From the NCBI RefSeq assembly GCF_036324365.1, contig NZ_CP137080.1, positions 1,302,001-1,366,000 on the forward strand: a stretch of 64,000 bases of DNA, written 5' to 3'. This DNA is from Microbacterium limosum (GTDB lineage Bacteria; Actinomycetota; Actinomycetes; Actinomycetales; Microbacteriaceae). The translations under genes were made by a program, and so were the position numbers. Below, one piece after another: positions 9,762 to 19,200 of this stretch (position 1 is the first letter of the stretch; every line of letters starts with the position of its first letter). The notes below the pieces were generated by a model. The model saw only the letters and a program-made list of their open reading frames with translations. It searched no databases and was not told where the DNA came from.

Positions 9762-10169
9762 ATGGACATCCTGCTCATCGTCGTCCTCGTCGCCCTCCTG
9801 GGCTTCATGTTCTGGAATTCGCGCAAGCGCATGCAGAAGATGAAGGCCGAGCAGGAGGCGAAGAACCGCCAGACCGTCCCCGGTGCTGAGGTGCTCCTGC
9901 AGGGCGGCCTCTACGGCACGATCCTCGAGTTCGACCCGGAGGATCTCGACAAGCCCGCTCTCATCGAGATCGCGCCCGGAACCGCCATCAGGGTGCACAG
10001 CCAGGCGATCATCCGGGTCGTGACCCCGATCGAGGGCGACGACGCCGACGCCGACGACGAGTTCGTCGACGCGGAGGAGCACGAGGACGCGGAGTTCGAC
10101 CGCGCCGATGCCCCCGCGATCGAGTCCATCGATCCCGAGGTCGACGGCAAGCGCAAGCCCGAAGCCTGA
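9762..10169 (+). CDS. yajC: Preprotein translocase subunit YajC
   Basis: A 135-residue single-pass membrane protein of the SecDF-YajC complex. One N-terminal transmembrane helix (ILLIVVLVALLGFMFWN) is followed by a basic patch and the conserved cytoplasmic VPGAEVLLQGGLYGTI block. The C-terminal third is a strongly acidic, probably disordered tail. I chose ATG 9762 rather than GTG 9738 because it places the membrane helix at the very N-terminus; GGAAAGG lies 11 bases upstream. It leads the yajC-secD-secF operon. Confidence 0.93.
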   Translation: MDILLIVVLVALLGFMFWNSRKRMQKMKAEQEAKNRQTVPGAEVLLQGGLYGTILEFDPEDLDKPALIEIAPGTAIRVHSQAIIRVVTPIEGDDADADDEFVDAEEHEDAEFDRADAPAIESIDPEVDGKRKPEA

Positions 10170-10204
10170 TCCGCCGCGCTCGTTTCATCGGAGAACACTG
10201 ACCC

Positions 10205-11926
10205 GTGGCCACCTCCCCACCCGTCCGCCATGCCTGGCGTGCCCTGACGGGTCTTCTCGCCCTGATCGCCGTGCTGTTCGGCATCAACGCCCTCGGCGTG
10301 CATGTCTTCCAGCAGAGCACGTGGGCGCCCGAGCTCGCCCTGGATCTTCAGGGCGGCACGCAGATCATCCTCGAGGCGCAGAGCGAGGGCGGCGCCGCGC
10401 CGTCGACCGAACAGCTCGAGCAGGCGGTCTCGATCATCCGCCAGCGTGTCGACGCGTCGGGCGTCAGCGAGGCCGACGTCGCGACCGAGGGTGGACGCAA
10501 CATCGTCGTCCAGATCCCGGGGCAGGCCGATGACGAGACGCGCCAGCGGATCCAGGCCAGTGCGCAGCTGCAGCTGCGTCCGGTGCTCTTCGTCGGCAGC
10601 CCCGCGACGGAGTTCGTGGGCGAGGACGGCAACTCCACGCCGTACCCGTCGCCCGACCCCTCGCTCGCCGCGACCCCCTCGGCGGAGCCCACGGGGCCCA
10701 GCGACCTGAACTGGATCACGCCGGCGCTCGAGGCGCAGTTCCTCGCATACGACTGCGCGGATCCCGCCAACGACGCCTCGCAGGCCCCGGCCGATCAGCC
10801 GGTCATCACGTGCGACGCCGACGGCACGACGAAGTTCATCCTCGGACCCGTCGAGATCGACGGGTCCGCGATCGACGACGCCACCTCGGGTCTGAACACG
10901 ACGACGAATCAGTGGACGGTGAACATCACCTTCAACGGTGAGGGAACGGACATCTTCGGCGAGGTGTCGCAGCGCCTGTACGGCCAGACGGCGCCGCTGA
11001 ACCAGTTCGCCTTCGTCCTCGACGGCGACGTGCTGTCGGCGCCGTCGATGAACGGTCTCATCCTCGACGGACGCCCGGAGATCTCGGGCTCCTTCACGCA
11101 GGAGAGCGCCCAGGTGCTCGCCGATCAGCTGAAGTACGGGGCGCTGCCGCTGAGTTTCGAGGTGGTCAGCTCCGACACGATCTCGGCGACACTCGGGTCG
11201 CAGCAGCTGCAGATCGGTCTCATCGCGGGCCTGATCGGGCTGGCGCTCGTGGCGATCTACTCGCTGGTCTCCTACCGCGCGCTCGGTTTCGTGATCATCG
11301 CCTCGCTGGCGGTGATGGCGGTCCTCACCTATATCGCCCTGTGCATCCTGTCGTGGCGGATGGGCTTCCGGCTCTCGCTCGCCGGCGTCGCGGGCCTCAT
11401 CGTGACGATCGGGTTCACGGCCGACTCCTTCATCGTCTACTTCGAGCGGATCCGCGACGAGCTCCGAGACGGCAAGAGCATCACGGGCGCCGTCGAGGAC
11501 GGCTGGGCGCGTGCGAAGCGCACGATCTACATCTCGAAGTCGATCAACATCCTCGCGGCGGTCGTGCTCTACATCCTCGCCGACGCGACCGTGAAGGGCT
11601 TCGCGTTCACGCTCGGCCTGACGACCGTCATCGACGTGCTGATCTTCATCATCTTCACCCACCCCGTCATGCAGCTGCTGGCCCGCACCCGGTTCTTCGG
11701 GCAGGGGCACCCGCTGTCCGGACTCGATCCGCACGCGCTGGGCGCGGTGTACCGCAGCCGGGCGGAGTTTCAGACGCCCGTGGCTGCGGCGTCGCGCGGA
11801 CGCGCGGCCAGGACGGCCCGCTCCCGCGGTGAGGCGGAGCGCCGTCAGACGATCGCGGAGCGCAAGCAGGCCGAGTTGCAGGCGGCGTCGCGCGCCGGCG
11901 GTGCCGGAAAGGACGGCCAGGACTGA
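10205..11926 (+). CDS. secD: Protein translocase subunit SecD
   Basis: A 573-residue RND-fold membrane protein that uses the proton gradient to pull secreted proteins out of SecYEG. After one N-terminal helix comes the large extracellular P1 region with DLQGGTQIILEA; the last third has five membrane helices with conserved VTIGFTADSFIVYFERIRDE. A Pro/Ser/Thr-rich insertion lies near residues 140-165, and the C-terminus ends in a basic, Arg/Ala-rich cytoplasmic tail of about 50 residues. The stop and secF start share bases (TGATG). Confidence 0.96.
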   Translation: MATSPPVRHAWRALTGLLALIAVLFGINALGVHVFQQSTWAPELALDLQGGTQIILEAQSEGGAAPSTEQLEQAVSIIRQRVDASGVSEADVATEGGRNIVVQIPGQADDETRQRIQASAQLQLRPVLFVGSPATEFVGEDGNSTPYPSPDPSLAATPSAEPTGPSDLNWITPALEAQFLAYDCADPANDASQAPADQPVITCDADGTTKFILGPVEIDGSAIDDATSGLNTTTNQWTVNITFNGEGTDIFGEVSQRLYGQTAPLNQFAFVLDGDVLSAPSMNGLILDGRPEISGSFTQESAQVLADQLKYGALPLSFEVVSSDTISATLGSQQLQIGLIAGLIGLALVAIYSLVSYRALGFVIIASLAVMAVLTYIALCILSWRMGFRLSLAGVAGLIVTIGFTADSFIVYFERIRDELRDGKSITGAVEDGWARAKRTIYISKSINILAAVVLYILADATVKGFAFTLGLTTVIDVLIFIIFTHPVMQLLARTRFFGQGHPLSGLDPHALGAVYRSRAEFQTPVAAASRGRAARTARSRGEAERRQTIAERKQAELQAASRAGGAGKDGQD

Positions 11927-12918
11927 TGCCCTCCATGAACCAGTTCGGCAACGATCTCTACACCGGGAAGGTGTCGGTGCCCTTCGTGCGCCGGCGTCGC
12001 GTGTGGTTCATCACCGCCATCGCGCTCGTCTTCGCGTCGGTGCTCATCCTCCTCGTGCGCCCCCCGCAGTTCTCCATCGAGTTCACGGGCGGGTCGCAGT
12101 TCACGGTCTCCGGGCTCGAGCAGCCCGACCAGCTCGTGGCCACGGACGCAGTGCGCGAGGTGGTCCCCGGGGCCACCACGAAGGTCACCACGGTCGGCGG
12201 CACCGCGATCCGCGTGCAGACCGATCAGATGTCGGAGGTGGAGACGCGAGAGGTCGCCTCATCGCTCGCCGACGCCTACGGAGTGGGCACCGAGGAGGTC
12301 ACGACCTCGTTCATCGGGCCGACATGGGGCCAGGATGTCACGCGGCAATCCCTGTGGGGTTTGTCGATCTTCCTCGCGCTGACGTTCCTCATCATGGCGA
12401 TCTACTTCCGTACGTGGAAGATGTCGGCTGCCGCCATCATCGGTCTCATCGACGTGCTGGTCGTCACGGTGGGCATCTACGCCCTCGCGGGGTTCGAGAT
12501 CTCGCCGGCCGCGGTGATCGGCTTCCTCACGATCCTCGGGTACTCGCTTTACGACACCACGGTCGTGTTCGACAAGATCAGGGAGAACACCTCCGAGGAC
12601 GGCCTGAGATCGGGGCGCACCTTCGGGGAGTCCGTCGAGCTCGCCGTGAACCAGACCCTCATCCGATCGATCAACACGTCGGTTGTGGCGGTCCTGCCGG
12701 TGGCGGCGATCCTGTTCATCGGCGCGTTCTGGCTGGGGGCGGAGACCCTCTCCGACATCTCCCTGTCGATCACCGTCGGCATCGTCGTCGCGGCGTACTC
12801 GACGCTGTTCGTCGCGGCCCCGCTGTACTCCCTGTTCCGCGAGGGCGAGACCGAGCTCAAGCGCCGGGACGACCGTCTCCGTGAGGCGCGCGCCCAGTCC
12901 GCCGACGTCTCGGTCTGA
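11926..12918 (+). CDS. secF: Protein translocase subunit SecF
   Basis: The 330-residue partner of SecD. One N-terminal helix (ITAIALVFASVLILLV), the periplasm-side FTGGSQFTV motif, then five C-terminal helices with the signature FLTILGYSLYDTTVVFDKIR. The ATG overlaps the secD stop by one base, so expression is coupled. Confidence 0.97.
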   Translation: MPSMNQFGNDLYTGKVSVPFVRRRRVWFITAIALVFASVLILLVRPPQFSIEFTGGSQFTVSGLEQPDQLVATDAVREVVPGATTKVTTVGGTAIRVQTDQMSEVETREVASSLADAYGVGTEEVTTSFIGPTWGQDVTRQSLWGLSIFLALTFLIMAIYFRTWKMSAAAIIGLIDVLVVTVGIYALAGFEISPAAVIGFLTILGYSLYDTTVVFDKIRENTSEDGLRSGRTFGESVELAVNQTLIRSINTSVVAVLPVAAILFIGAFWLGAETLSDISLSITVGIVVAAYSTLFVAAPLYSLFREGETELKRRDDRLREARAQSADVSV

Positions 12919-12947
12919 CCGCGGCCGGTGGGTCCTCGTCGCGCGCG

Positions 12948-12953
12948 TAGGAT
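12948..12953 (+). promoter_or_regulatory. -10 element for rel
   Basis: TAGGAT lies about 57 bases upstream of the rel ATG; the intervening leader contains a strong purine-rich ribosome binding site (GGAGGAGGAGAG just before the start). Confidence 0.45.
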
Positions 12954-13010
12954 GGGCACATCCGGCGGGATGACCAGGTTCCGCGTATCACCGGCGGAGG
13001 AGGAGAGCGG

Positions 13011-15263
13011 ATGACGGAGACGGCTCCTCCCGCGGTACAGAGCTCGTCGCTGCGCCGGCTCGTGCCCCGCATCTTCTCCCGTGCCCCCCGTCGTGAGGGC
13101 CTCGAGGATCTCATCCGCACGGTCCGGACGAACCACCCGCGCGGGGACATCGCGGTCATCGAACGCGCGTACGCCGTCGCGGCACGGGCCCACGAGGGAC
13201 AGAAGCGCCAGAGCGGCGAGCCGTACATCACCCACCCCGTCGCGGTCGCGCAGATCCTCGCCGACCTGGGGCTGGGGCCGAAGGCGATCGCCGCAGCCCT
13301 GCTGCACGACACCGTCGAGGACACCGCGTACAGCCTCGACCAGCTGTCGGCGGAGTTCGGCGACGAGGTCGCCATGCTCGTCGACGGCGTCACGAAGCTC
13401 GACAAGGTCAAGTACGGCGACGCCGCGCAGGCGGAGACCGTCCGCAAGATGATCGTCGCGATGTCCAAGGACATCCGGGTGCTCGTGATCAAGCTCGCGG
13501 ACCGTCTTCACAACGCCCGCACATGGGGGTTCGTGCCGCCCGAGAAGGCGGCGAAGAAGGCGACCGAGACCCTCGAGATCTACGCGCCGCTGGCGCACCG
13601 TCTCGGCATCCAGACGATCAAGTCCGAACTCGAGGACCTCTCGTTCGCCGTCCTGCACCCCAAGCTCTACGCCGAGATCGACAGCCTCGTCAAGCAGCGC
13701 ACGCCCCAGCGCGAACAGTACGTGCACAGCGTCATCTCCTCCGTCGAGGAGGATCTGCGCGAGCTGCGCATCCGGGGGCGCGTCATGGGCCGCCCCAAGC
13801 AGCTGTACTCCGTGTACCAGAAGATGGTGGTGCGCGGCCGCGAGTTCGACGACATCTACGACCTCATCGGCATCCGTGTGCTCGTCTCGAGCGTGCGTGA
13901 CTGCTACGCCGTGCTGGGATCGATCCACGCCCGCTGGACGCCGTTGCCCGGTCGATTCAAGGACTACATCGCCACCCCCAAGTTCAACCTGTACCAGTCG
14001 CTGCACACGACCGTCATCGGTCCGGGAGGCCGCACGGTCGAGATCCAGATCCGCACCCACGAGATGCATCAGCAGGCGGAGTTCGGTGTCGCCGCGCACT
14101 GGAAGTACAAGGAGCGGGTCACGGGCGGCAAGACCGCGAAGGCCCTCGACACCGACATGGCGTGGCTCGCGCACATCTCGGACTGGCAGGCCGAGACGGC
14201 CGATCCCGGCGAGTTCCTCGACTCCCTCCGGTACGAGATCGGGGCGAAAGAGGTCTACGTCTTCACGCCCAAGGGGCGGGTCATCGGCCTGCCCGCCGGG
14301 GCGACCCCGGTCGATTTCGCCTATGCCGTGCACACCGAGGTCGGACACCGCACGATGGGCGCGAAGGTGGGCGGCCGGCTCGTGCCGCTCGACTCCCCGC
14401 TCGCCTCCGGCGATGTCGTCGAGGTCTTCACGTCGAAGAACCCGGATGCCGGACCCAGCCAGGACTGGCTCGGCTTCGTCAAGAGCACCCGCGCGCGCAA
14501 CAAGATCCGCGCCTGGTTCACGAAGGAGCGGCGCGAGGAGGCGGTCGAGCAGGGCAAGGAGTCCATCGCCCGCGCCATGCGGCGCCAGAACCTGCCGCTG
14601 CAGCGACTGATGAGCCAGGACTCGTTCGCCGAGGTCGCCCATCAGCTGCGGTACGAGGACGTCACCGCCCTCTACGCCGCGGTCGGCGAGGGACACGTCT
14701 CGACGCAGTCGATCATCGAGAAGGTCACCGCGCTCGTCGGCACCGGCGAGGACACCTCCACCGGACCCATCGATCTGCCGAACGCCACGCGTGTGCGCGC
14801 GCCGCGCACGACCGATTCCGGCGTGCTCGTGCGCGGGGCCCCCGACATCCTCGTCAAGCTCGCCAAGTGCTGCACCCCGGTGCCCGGCGACGACATCGTG
14901 GGCTTCGTCACGCGCGGCAGCGGCGTATCGGTGCACCGCACCGACTGCCCGAACGTCGCCGCGCTCGAGAACGACCCCGAGCGGATGATCGACGTGTCGT
15001 GGGCGCCGACCCCGAAGGGCGTGTTCCTGGTGCAGATCCAGGTGGAGGCGCTGGATCGGTCGGGGCTGCTGTCGGACGTGACGCGCGTGCTGAGCGAGCA
15101 CCACGTCAACATCCTGTCGGCGTCCGTGTCGACCACGGACGAGCGGCTCGCCCTCAGCAAGTTCGTCTTCGAGATGGGCGACACGGTGCACCTCGACCGC
15201 GTGCTGAACGCCGTGCGTCGCATCGACGCGGTGTACGACGTCTACCGTGTGACGTCGTCCTGA
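13011..15263 (+). CDS. rel: Bifunctional (p)ppGpp synthetase/hydrolase Rel
   Basis: A long RelA/SpoT homologue of 750 residues that makes and degrades the stringent-response alarmone. The N-terminal HD hydrolase domain is intact with HDTVED at residues 99-104. The synthetase domain follows (about 240-380; [33 protein letters not shown]). The regulatory half has a TGS domain from residue 414 ([17 protein letters not shown]), a zinc-finger-like KCCTPVPGD segment, and a C-terminal ACT domain from residue 672. Intact HD residues predict both activities. Its 3' end overlaps the convergent next gene by 22 bases. Confidence 0.97.
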   Translation: MTETAPPAVQSSSLRRLVPRIFSRAPRREGLEDLIRTVRTNHPRGDIAVIERAYAVAARAHEGQKRQSGEPYITHPVAVAQILADLGLGPKAIAAALLHDTVEDTAYSLDQLSAEFGDEVAMLVDGVTKLDKVKYGDAAQAETVRKMIVAMSKDIRVLVIKLADRLHNARTWGFVPPEKAAKKATETLEIYAPLAHRLGIQTIKSELEDLSFAVLHPKLYAEIDSLVKQRTPQREQYVHSVISSVEEDLRELRIRGRVMGRPKQLYSVYQKMVVRGREFDDIYDLIGIRVLVSSVRDCYAVLGSIHARWTPLPGRFKDYIATPKFNLYQSLHTTVIGPGGRTVEIQIRTHEMHQQAEFGVAAHWKYKERVTGGKTAKALDTDMAWLAHISDWQAETADPGEFLDSLRYEIGAKEVYVFTPKGRVIGLPAGATPVDFAYAVHTEVGHRTMGAKVGGRLVPLDSPLASGDVVEVFTSKNPDAGPSQDWLGFVKSTRARNKIRAWFTKERREEAVEQGKESIARAMRRQNLPLQRLMSQDSFAEVAHQLRYEDVTALYAAVGEGHVSTQSIIEKVTALVGTGEDTSTGPIDLPNATRVRAPRTTDSGVLVRGAPDILVKLAKCCTPVPGDDIVGFVTRGSGVSVHRTDCPNVAALENDPERMIDVSWAPTPKGVFLVQIQVEALDRSGLLSDVTRVLSEHHVNILSASVSTTDERLALSKFVFEMGDTVHLDRVLNAVRRIDAVYDVYRVTSS

Positions 15264-15814
15264 CCGTACCGCTCGCCGATCCGCAGCAGCGCCGCGACGG
15301 CGTCGGCGCGACCCGGTAGGCGTTGCTGATCGCGCATCCACCGGATGCCCTCGGCGACGCCGAACGCCTCGGCCATCGCCTCGACCGCGGCGCGGGCGCG
15401 AACCGCGTCGACGGGATGCGCGAGCCGTCGTGCCAGGTCGGCCATCGTCTTGTCGCGCCGCACCACGAGCACCCCGCCGAGGCGGATCACCTGGTCGGCC
15501 CGCACCGGCCAGTCGTGGAAGATCGCGCGGCGCCCGATGACGTTGCCGACCCGGTGCTCGACGGCCCGTACGAGGCTGTGACGGGCGGGCGCGGTCGCGA
15601 GCGCGCCGTAGACCCAGGCCGCGCTCCACAGGCAGGCCGCGAACCGCCCGTCGCACAGCACGCTGAGGGACGCCGCCCGCATCTCCGCCGTCTCGACGGC
15701 GTCCGCCGGGATGTACCCCTCCCCGAGCTCCACGACGTGTCCGTCCAGACGCGCCGCAGAGAGCTCGGCGGGCGACAGGCGGTCGTGGGGGAAGTACAGG
15801 AACGGCCCGGTCAT
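15242..15814 (-). CDS. Conserved hypothetical protein, convergent with rel
   Basis: A 190-residue predicted soluble protein I cannot assign firmly. The start [20 protein letters not shown] resembles a helical N-terminus, followed by a [20 protein letters not shown] stretch and an Arg/Ala-rich C-terminal half. The overall look (short winged-helix-like start, then an alpha/beta domain) recalls proteins often labelled AbiEi-like in actinobacteria, but no companion toxin gene is adjacent. ATG 15814 is the first start that avoids the low-complexity upstream frame. Its 3' end overlaps the rel 3' end by 22 bases in antisense. Confidence 0.7.
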   Translation of the reverse strand: MTGPFLYFPHDRLSPAELSAARLDGHVVELGEGYIPADAVETAEMRAASLSVLCDGRFAACLWSAAWVYGALATAPARHSLVRAVEHRVGNVIGRRAIFHDWPVRADQVIRLGGVLVVRRDKTMADLARRLAHPVDAVRARAAVEAMAEAFGVAEGIRWMRDQQRLPGRADAVAALLRIGERYGQDDVTR

Positions 15815-15920
15815 GGCGGCAGTCAACCCCACGACCCGGGCCGATCGGCGGTCCCGCGTCGATCCTGTGGAGAAGTCGGTGGGGGAGGGCGCCTTCGTGG
15901 CCCGCGGTGGGCGGAGGGTG

Positions 15921-17171
15921 TCAGCCGCCGACGACGTCGAGCCAGGCTCGGCGCGTGGACAGTTCGTCCTCGAGGCGCGTCGCGGCTTTGGCGTCGCCGC
16001 GCTGGTGCGCCTGCGCGATCTCCCGCTCCAGCTTCTCGATCGCGTCGGCCAGCTGCCGCGCCATGTCTCCCGCACGCGCCTTGGTCTCGGGGTTGTTGCG
16101 CTTCCAGTCCGCGTCCTCGCGCCCACGCAGCGCGGACTCCACCTTGCGGAGGGCGTCGTCGAGGGCGCGGTCACGCTCGCGAGGGGCGACGCGGCCGATC
16201 TCATCCCAGCGACGCTGGATGCCGGTGAGCAGCGAGCGCGCAGCGGAGAGATCCTTCTCGTCGGCCACGGCCTGCGCCTCGGCGATGAGGGCCTCCTTCG
16301 CCTCGATCTTCGGCCGTGACTCGGCGATCTCCGCGGCATCCCGTTCGGCGCGGGCGCCGTAGAGGGCGTCTCCGGCGGCCTTGAACCGGGCCCACAGCGC
16401 GTCGTCCGCCTTCTTGCCGGCGCGCCCGGAGGCCTTCCACTCGTCCAGCAGGGCTCGATAGGAGGGGATGCCGTCCTCGCCCTTGTCGCGCAGCGCCTCG
16501 GCGCGCTCCACGAGGCGGGTCTTGCGCTCGCGTGCGCCCTTGTGCGCCTCGTCGAGCTCGGCGAAGAACTCCCGGCGGTGCTTGTCGATGATCGCTCGCG
16601 CGTCGCGGAAGCGCTTCCACAGTTCCTGCGCGGTGCTCTTGGGCAGCCGCGGCCCCGTCTGCTGATGGGACTGCCAGGAAGCGAAGAGATCGCTCATCTC
16701 CTGCGTGGCCTGCTTCCATTGGACCGTCTTGGGGTCCCGGGCAGCGAGCGCCTCGGCGCGCTCGACGAGCGTCGTCCGCTCGACGACGGCCCGCGCGACG
16801 GCCTCCTTCGCGGCGGCGGTCTCCGCCGCCGACGCCTCGGAGAGCGCAGCGGAGAGCGCGTCGACGCGCGCGATCAGGCCGCCGAGGTCTCCGACGGCAG
16901 CGGCGCCCTCGATGTCGGCGCGCAGGTGGGCGGCCGCGGATGCGAGGTCGGCCGCCGAGGCGCCGCCTCCGCGGTGGCGCTGTTCCAGGAGCGTGACCTT
17001 GTCGGCCAGGTCGGTGAACTTGCGCTCGTAGTAGGCGAGGGCCTCGTCCGGCGTGCCGTCGGGGTACTGGCCGACTTCGCGCCAGTTGTCGCCCTCGCGG
17101 ACGTAGACGGTGCCGTCGTCATCGACGCGGCCCCACGCCTGCTCGGGCGCGGAAGCAGTCTCGGAGGACAC
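15921..17171 (-). CDS. DUF349 coiled-coil repeat protein
   Basis: A 416-residue, highly charged, Ala/Glu/Arg-rich helical protein. Repeated units of about 70 residues with Trp at regular positions (QWKQATQEMSDLFASWQ, ELWKRFRDARAI, LLDEWKASGR, ALWARFKAAGD) define DUF349 repeats; no membrane segment or signal peptide. The N-terminal WGRVDDDGTVYVREGDNWREVGQ is a short conserved beta domain. Function is unknown; actinobacterial homologues commonly lie near rel, which is the case here. The start has no in-frame competitor with better support. Confidence 0.9.
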   Translation of the reverse strand: MSSETASAPEQAWGRVDDDGTVYVREGDNWREVGQYPDGTPDEALAYYERKFTDLADKVTLLEQRHRGGGASAADLASAAAHLRADIEGAAAVGDLGGLIARVDALSAALSEASAAETAAAKEAVARAVVERTTLVERAEALAARDPKTVQWKQATQEMSDLFASWQSHQQTGPRLPKSTAQELWKRFRDARAIIDKHRREFFAELDEAHKGARERKTRLVERAEALRDKGEDGIPSYRALLDEWKASGRAGKKADDALWARFKAAGDALYGARAERDAAEIAESRPKIEAKEALIAEAQAVADEKDLSAARSLLTGIQRRWDEIGRVAPRERDRALDDALRKVESALRGREDADWKRNNPETKARAGDMARQLADAIEKLEREIAQAHQRGDAKAATRLEDELSTRRAWLDVVGG

Positions 17172-17234
17172 GGTTCTCCTTGTGCGGTGCCGGGGGAGTG
17201 GGTCCGGACCAGCCTAGTACGACCGGACCACGGC

Positions 17235-17516
17235 TCAAGGGGTCGTGCTCGGCTCGGGGGCCGGCGCACTGGACAGGGACGGGCTGGGGGAGCTGGTGTC
17301 ATCCGGGGCGGGGGCGCCGGGTCCGATGGTGGCGAAGGCGACCTGCGAGGCGATCGCGGCGGCGATGACGAGACCGCCGGCGACCGCGGCCACGACGGTG
17401 TCGCGGCGACGGCGGGCCACGATGCCGTCGTGGAGGGTCCGTCGAGCCTCGTAGGCCCGTTCCCGGGCGCGCGCCTGTTCCTGGGCGCGCTGGCGTTCGC
17501 TCTTTCCTCGTGCCAT
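17235..17516 (-). CDS. Small single-pass membrane protein; looks like a cyclophilin N-terminus without the catalytic domain
   Basis: A 93-residue protein: a very basic, Arg-rich cytoplasmic N-terminus (about residues 1-40), one transmembrane helix (TVVAAVAGGLVIAAAIASQVAFA), and a Pro/Ser/Thr-rich extracellular tail that ends at the stop. The arrangement resembles the first part of the membrane-anchored peptidyl-prolyl isomerases that sit between rel and rarA in many Micrococcales, but no isomerase domain follows. It may be a truncated descendant or simply a small anchor protein. The reading frame is intact, with good codon bias, so I call it a gene rather than a pseudogene. Confidence 0.7.
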   Translation of the reverse strand: MARGKSERQRAQEQARARERAYEARRTLHDGIVARRRRDTVVAAVAGGLVIAAAIASQVAFATIGPGAPAPDDTSSPSPSLSSAPAPEPSTTP

Positions 17517-17592
17517 GGCATTCTCCCTCGTGGCGGGCCGTGGACGGATCGGCCACGAGCCTAGCCGCGCCCGGGATGTCGGCCGCCCCGGT

Positions 17593-17598
17593 TAGCCT
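17593..17598 (+). promoter_or_regulatory. -10 element, leaderless layout (rarA)
   Basis: TAGCCT is followed by GAGGGG and then ATG 17605, six bases in all. The GAGGGG could pass for a ribosome binding site, but it is too close to the start and too close to the -10 for a normal leader. Confidence 0.5.
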
Positions 17599-17604
17599 GA
17601 GGGG

Positions 17605-19020
17605 ATGGCCGGCTCCAGTGCGCTCTTCGCGGGATCGACGCCGCTGGCCGTGCGCATGCGGCCCGCGGCTCTCGACGAGGTCGCGGGTCAGCAGCACTTG
17701 CTGCGACCGGGGTCGCCGCTGGTCGCCCTCGCCGATCCGGATCGCGCGTCGACGGGCGCTGTCTCCGTCATCCTGTGGGGGCCGCCCGGCACCGGGAAGA
17801 CGACGCTGGCGCAGGCTATCGCCCGCTCCTCGGGGCGGCGCTTCGTCGAGCTCTCCGCCGTCACGGCGGGGGTCAAGGACGTGCGCGAGGTCATGCAGGA
17901 CGCCCTCACGCAGCGCGACCTGTACGGCGCGCAGACGATCCTCTTCCTCGACGAGATCCACCGCTTCACGAAGGCGCAGCAGGATGCCCTGCTGCCCGGC
18001 GTCGAGAACGGGTGGGTGGTGCTCATCGCCGCGACGACCGAGAACCCCTCGTTCTCGGTGATCTCCCCGCTGCTCTCGCGTTCTCTGCTGCTGACCCTCA
18101 AACCGCTCTCCGACGCCGACCTCGCGCTGCTGATCGATCGCGCCGTGGACGACCCGCGGGGGCTCGCGGGGGCGGTCCGGCTGGATGACGAGGCGCGCTC
18201 GGCCCTCGTGCGGCTCGCGTCGGGCGATGCTCGCCGCGCGCTGACGGCTCTCGAGGCCGCCGCCGTCATGACCATCGGCGCCACGGAGGCCGACGGCGAC
18301 CGCATCGACGCCGGGACGGACACCGACGACGAGACCGACACCGATGAGGATGCGGCGGCGGACGAGGATGCGTCGGCCGCGCCCGTCGTCGGTGCCGACG
18401 CCGTCGCGCGGGCGGTGGACCGGGCGCTGCTGCGGTACGACCGCCAGGGCGACGAGCACTACGACGTGATCAGCGCGTTCATCAAGTCCATCCGCGGCTC
18501 GGACGTCGATGCCTCGCTGCACTATCTCGCGCGGATGATCGAGGCGGGGGAGGACCCCCGCTTCATCGCGCGGCGACTGGTCATCTCCGCGTCCGAGGAC
18601 ATCGGGCTCGCCGACCCGCAGGCCCTGCAGATAGCGGTCGCCGCGGCGGACGCGGTCGCGTTCATCGGGATGCCGGAGGGGCGCATCCCGCTCGCGGAGG
18701 CCACGGCCTATCTGGCCACCGCCGCCAAGTCCAACGCGGCGTACGTCGCGATCGACCGGGCCCTCGCGGATGTGCGCGCGGGCAGGATCGGACAGGTCCC
18801 CGTGCACCTGCGCGACGCCCACTATGCGGGGGCGAAGCGTCTCGGGCACGGGAAGGGGTACGTGTATCCGCACGACAGCGAGGTCGGCGTCGCCGCGCAG
18901 AAGTATCTCCCCGAGCCGCTCGAGGGGACGCGCTACTACTCCCCGACATCGCACGGTGCCGAGCGCGACATCTCAGCGCGCCTGGAGAAGATCCGCCGCA
19001 TCCTCGGCGACGCGCGATGA
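17605..19020 (+). CDS. rarA: Replication-associated recombination protein RarA (MgsA)
   Basis: A 471-residue AAA+ ATPase of the RarA/MgsA/WRNIP1 family that acts at stalled forks. Walker A is [13 protein letters not shown], Walker B is [10 protein letters not shown], sensor 1 is [10 protein letters not shown], and the C-terminal tetramerisation region contains [17 protein letters not shown] and the typical end [13 protein letters not shown]. Odd feature: an Asp/Glu-rich insertion at about residues 230-257 (18292-18377) between the AAA+ lid and the C-terminal domain, absent from the canonical protein as I know it. Confidence 0.96.
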   Translation: MAGSSALFAGSTPLAVRMRPAALDEVAGQQHLLRPGSPLVALADPDRASTGAVSVILWGPPGTGKTTLAQAIARSSGRRFVELSAVTAGVKDVREVMQDALTQRDLYGAQTILFLDEIHRFTKAQQDALLPGVENGWVVLIAATTENPSFSVISPLLSRSLLLTLKPLSDADLALLIDRAVDDPRGLAGAVRLDDEARSALVRLASGDARRALTALEAAAVMTIGATEADGDRIDAGTDTDDETDTDEDAAADEDASAAPVVGADAVARAVDRALLRYDRQGDEHYDVISAFIKSIRGSDVDASLHYLARMIEAGEDPRFIARRLVISASEDIGLADPQALQIAVAAADAVAFIGMPEGRIPLAEATAYLATAAKSNAAYVAIDRALADVRAGRIGQVPVHLRDAHYAGAKRLGHGKGYVYPHDSEVGVAAQKYLPEPLEGTRYYSPTSHGAERDISARLEKIRRILGDAR

Positions 19021-19049
19021 CGGCTCCGTCGCGCGCCGGGCGGCTCTGG

Positions 19050-19055
19050 TAGTAT
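19050..19055 (+). promoter_or_regulatory. -10 element for rpsD with adjacent dyad
   Basis: TAGTAT lies in the 180-base gap before rpsD. It is followed at 19060-19072 by the perfect dyad GGGTTC-G-GAACCC, and CGGAA/TTCCG (19065-19081) can form a hairpin in the leader. A regulatory role in ribosomal protein S4 expression is possible but unsupported by a known motif. Confidence 0.4.
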
Positions 19056-19200
19056 AGGAGGGTTCGGAACCCACGTTTCCGGGCATCCCCCTCATCCTTT
19101 CACTCCACCGGCGCGCTGCGACGTGCGTGCCGGCCGGCGGATGGCGGGATACGTCCGTGAGCTGCGAAAGACGCGGCCACGTCACCGGAAGGACAGCTTC

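Noticed and set aside
12549..15656. 1035-codon open frame on the minus strand opposite rel
   Set aside because: It is the antisense shadow of rel; its product is Arg/His/Val-rich low-complexity with no domain, as expected from high GC in the third codon position of the real gene.
15242..15814. Type IV toxin-antitoxin AbiEi antitoxin
   Set aside because: The resemblance is weak and there is no AbiEii-like nucleotidyltransferase gene next to it; kept as hypothetical.
19060..19072. GGGTTCGGAACCC dyad as rpsD terminator
   Set aside because: A loop of one base is sterically impossible as a simple RNA hairpin; it is better seen as a DNA dyad or chance, so it is listed only as a note under the promoter.
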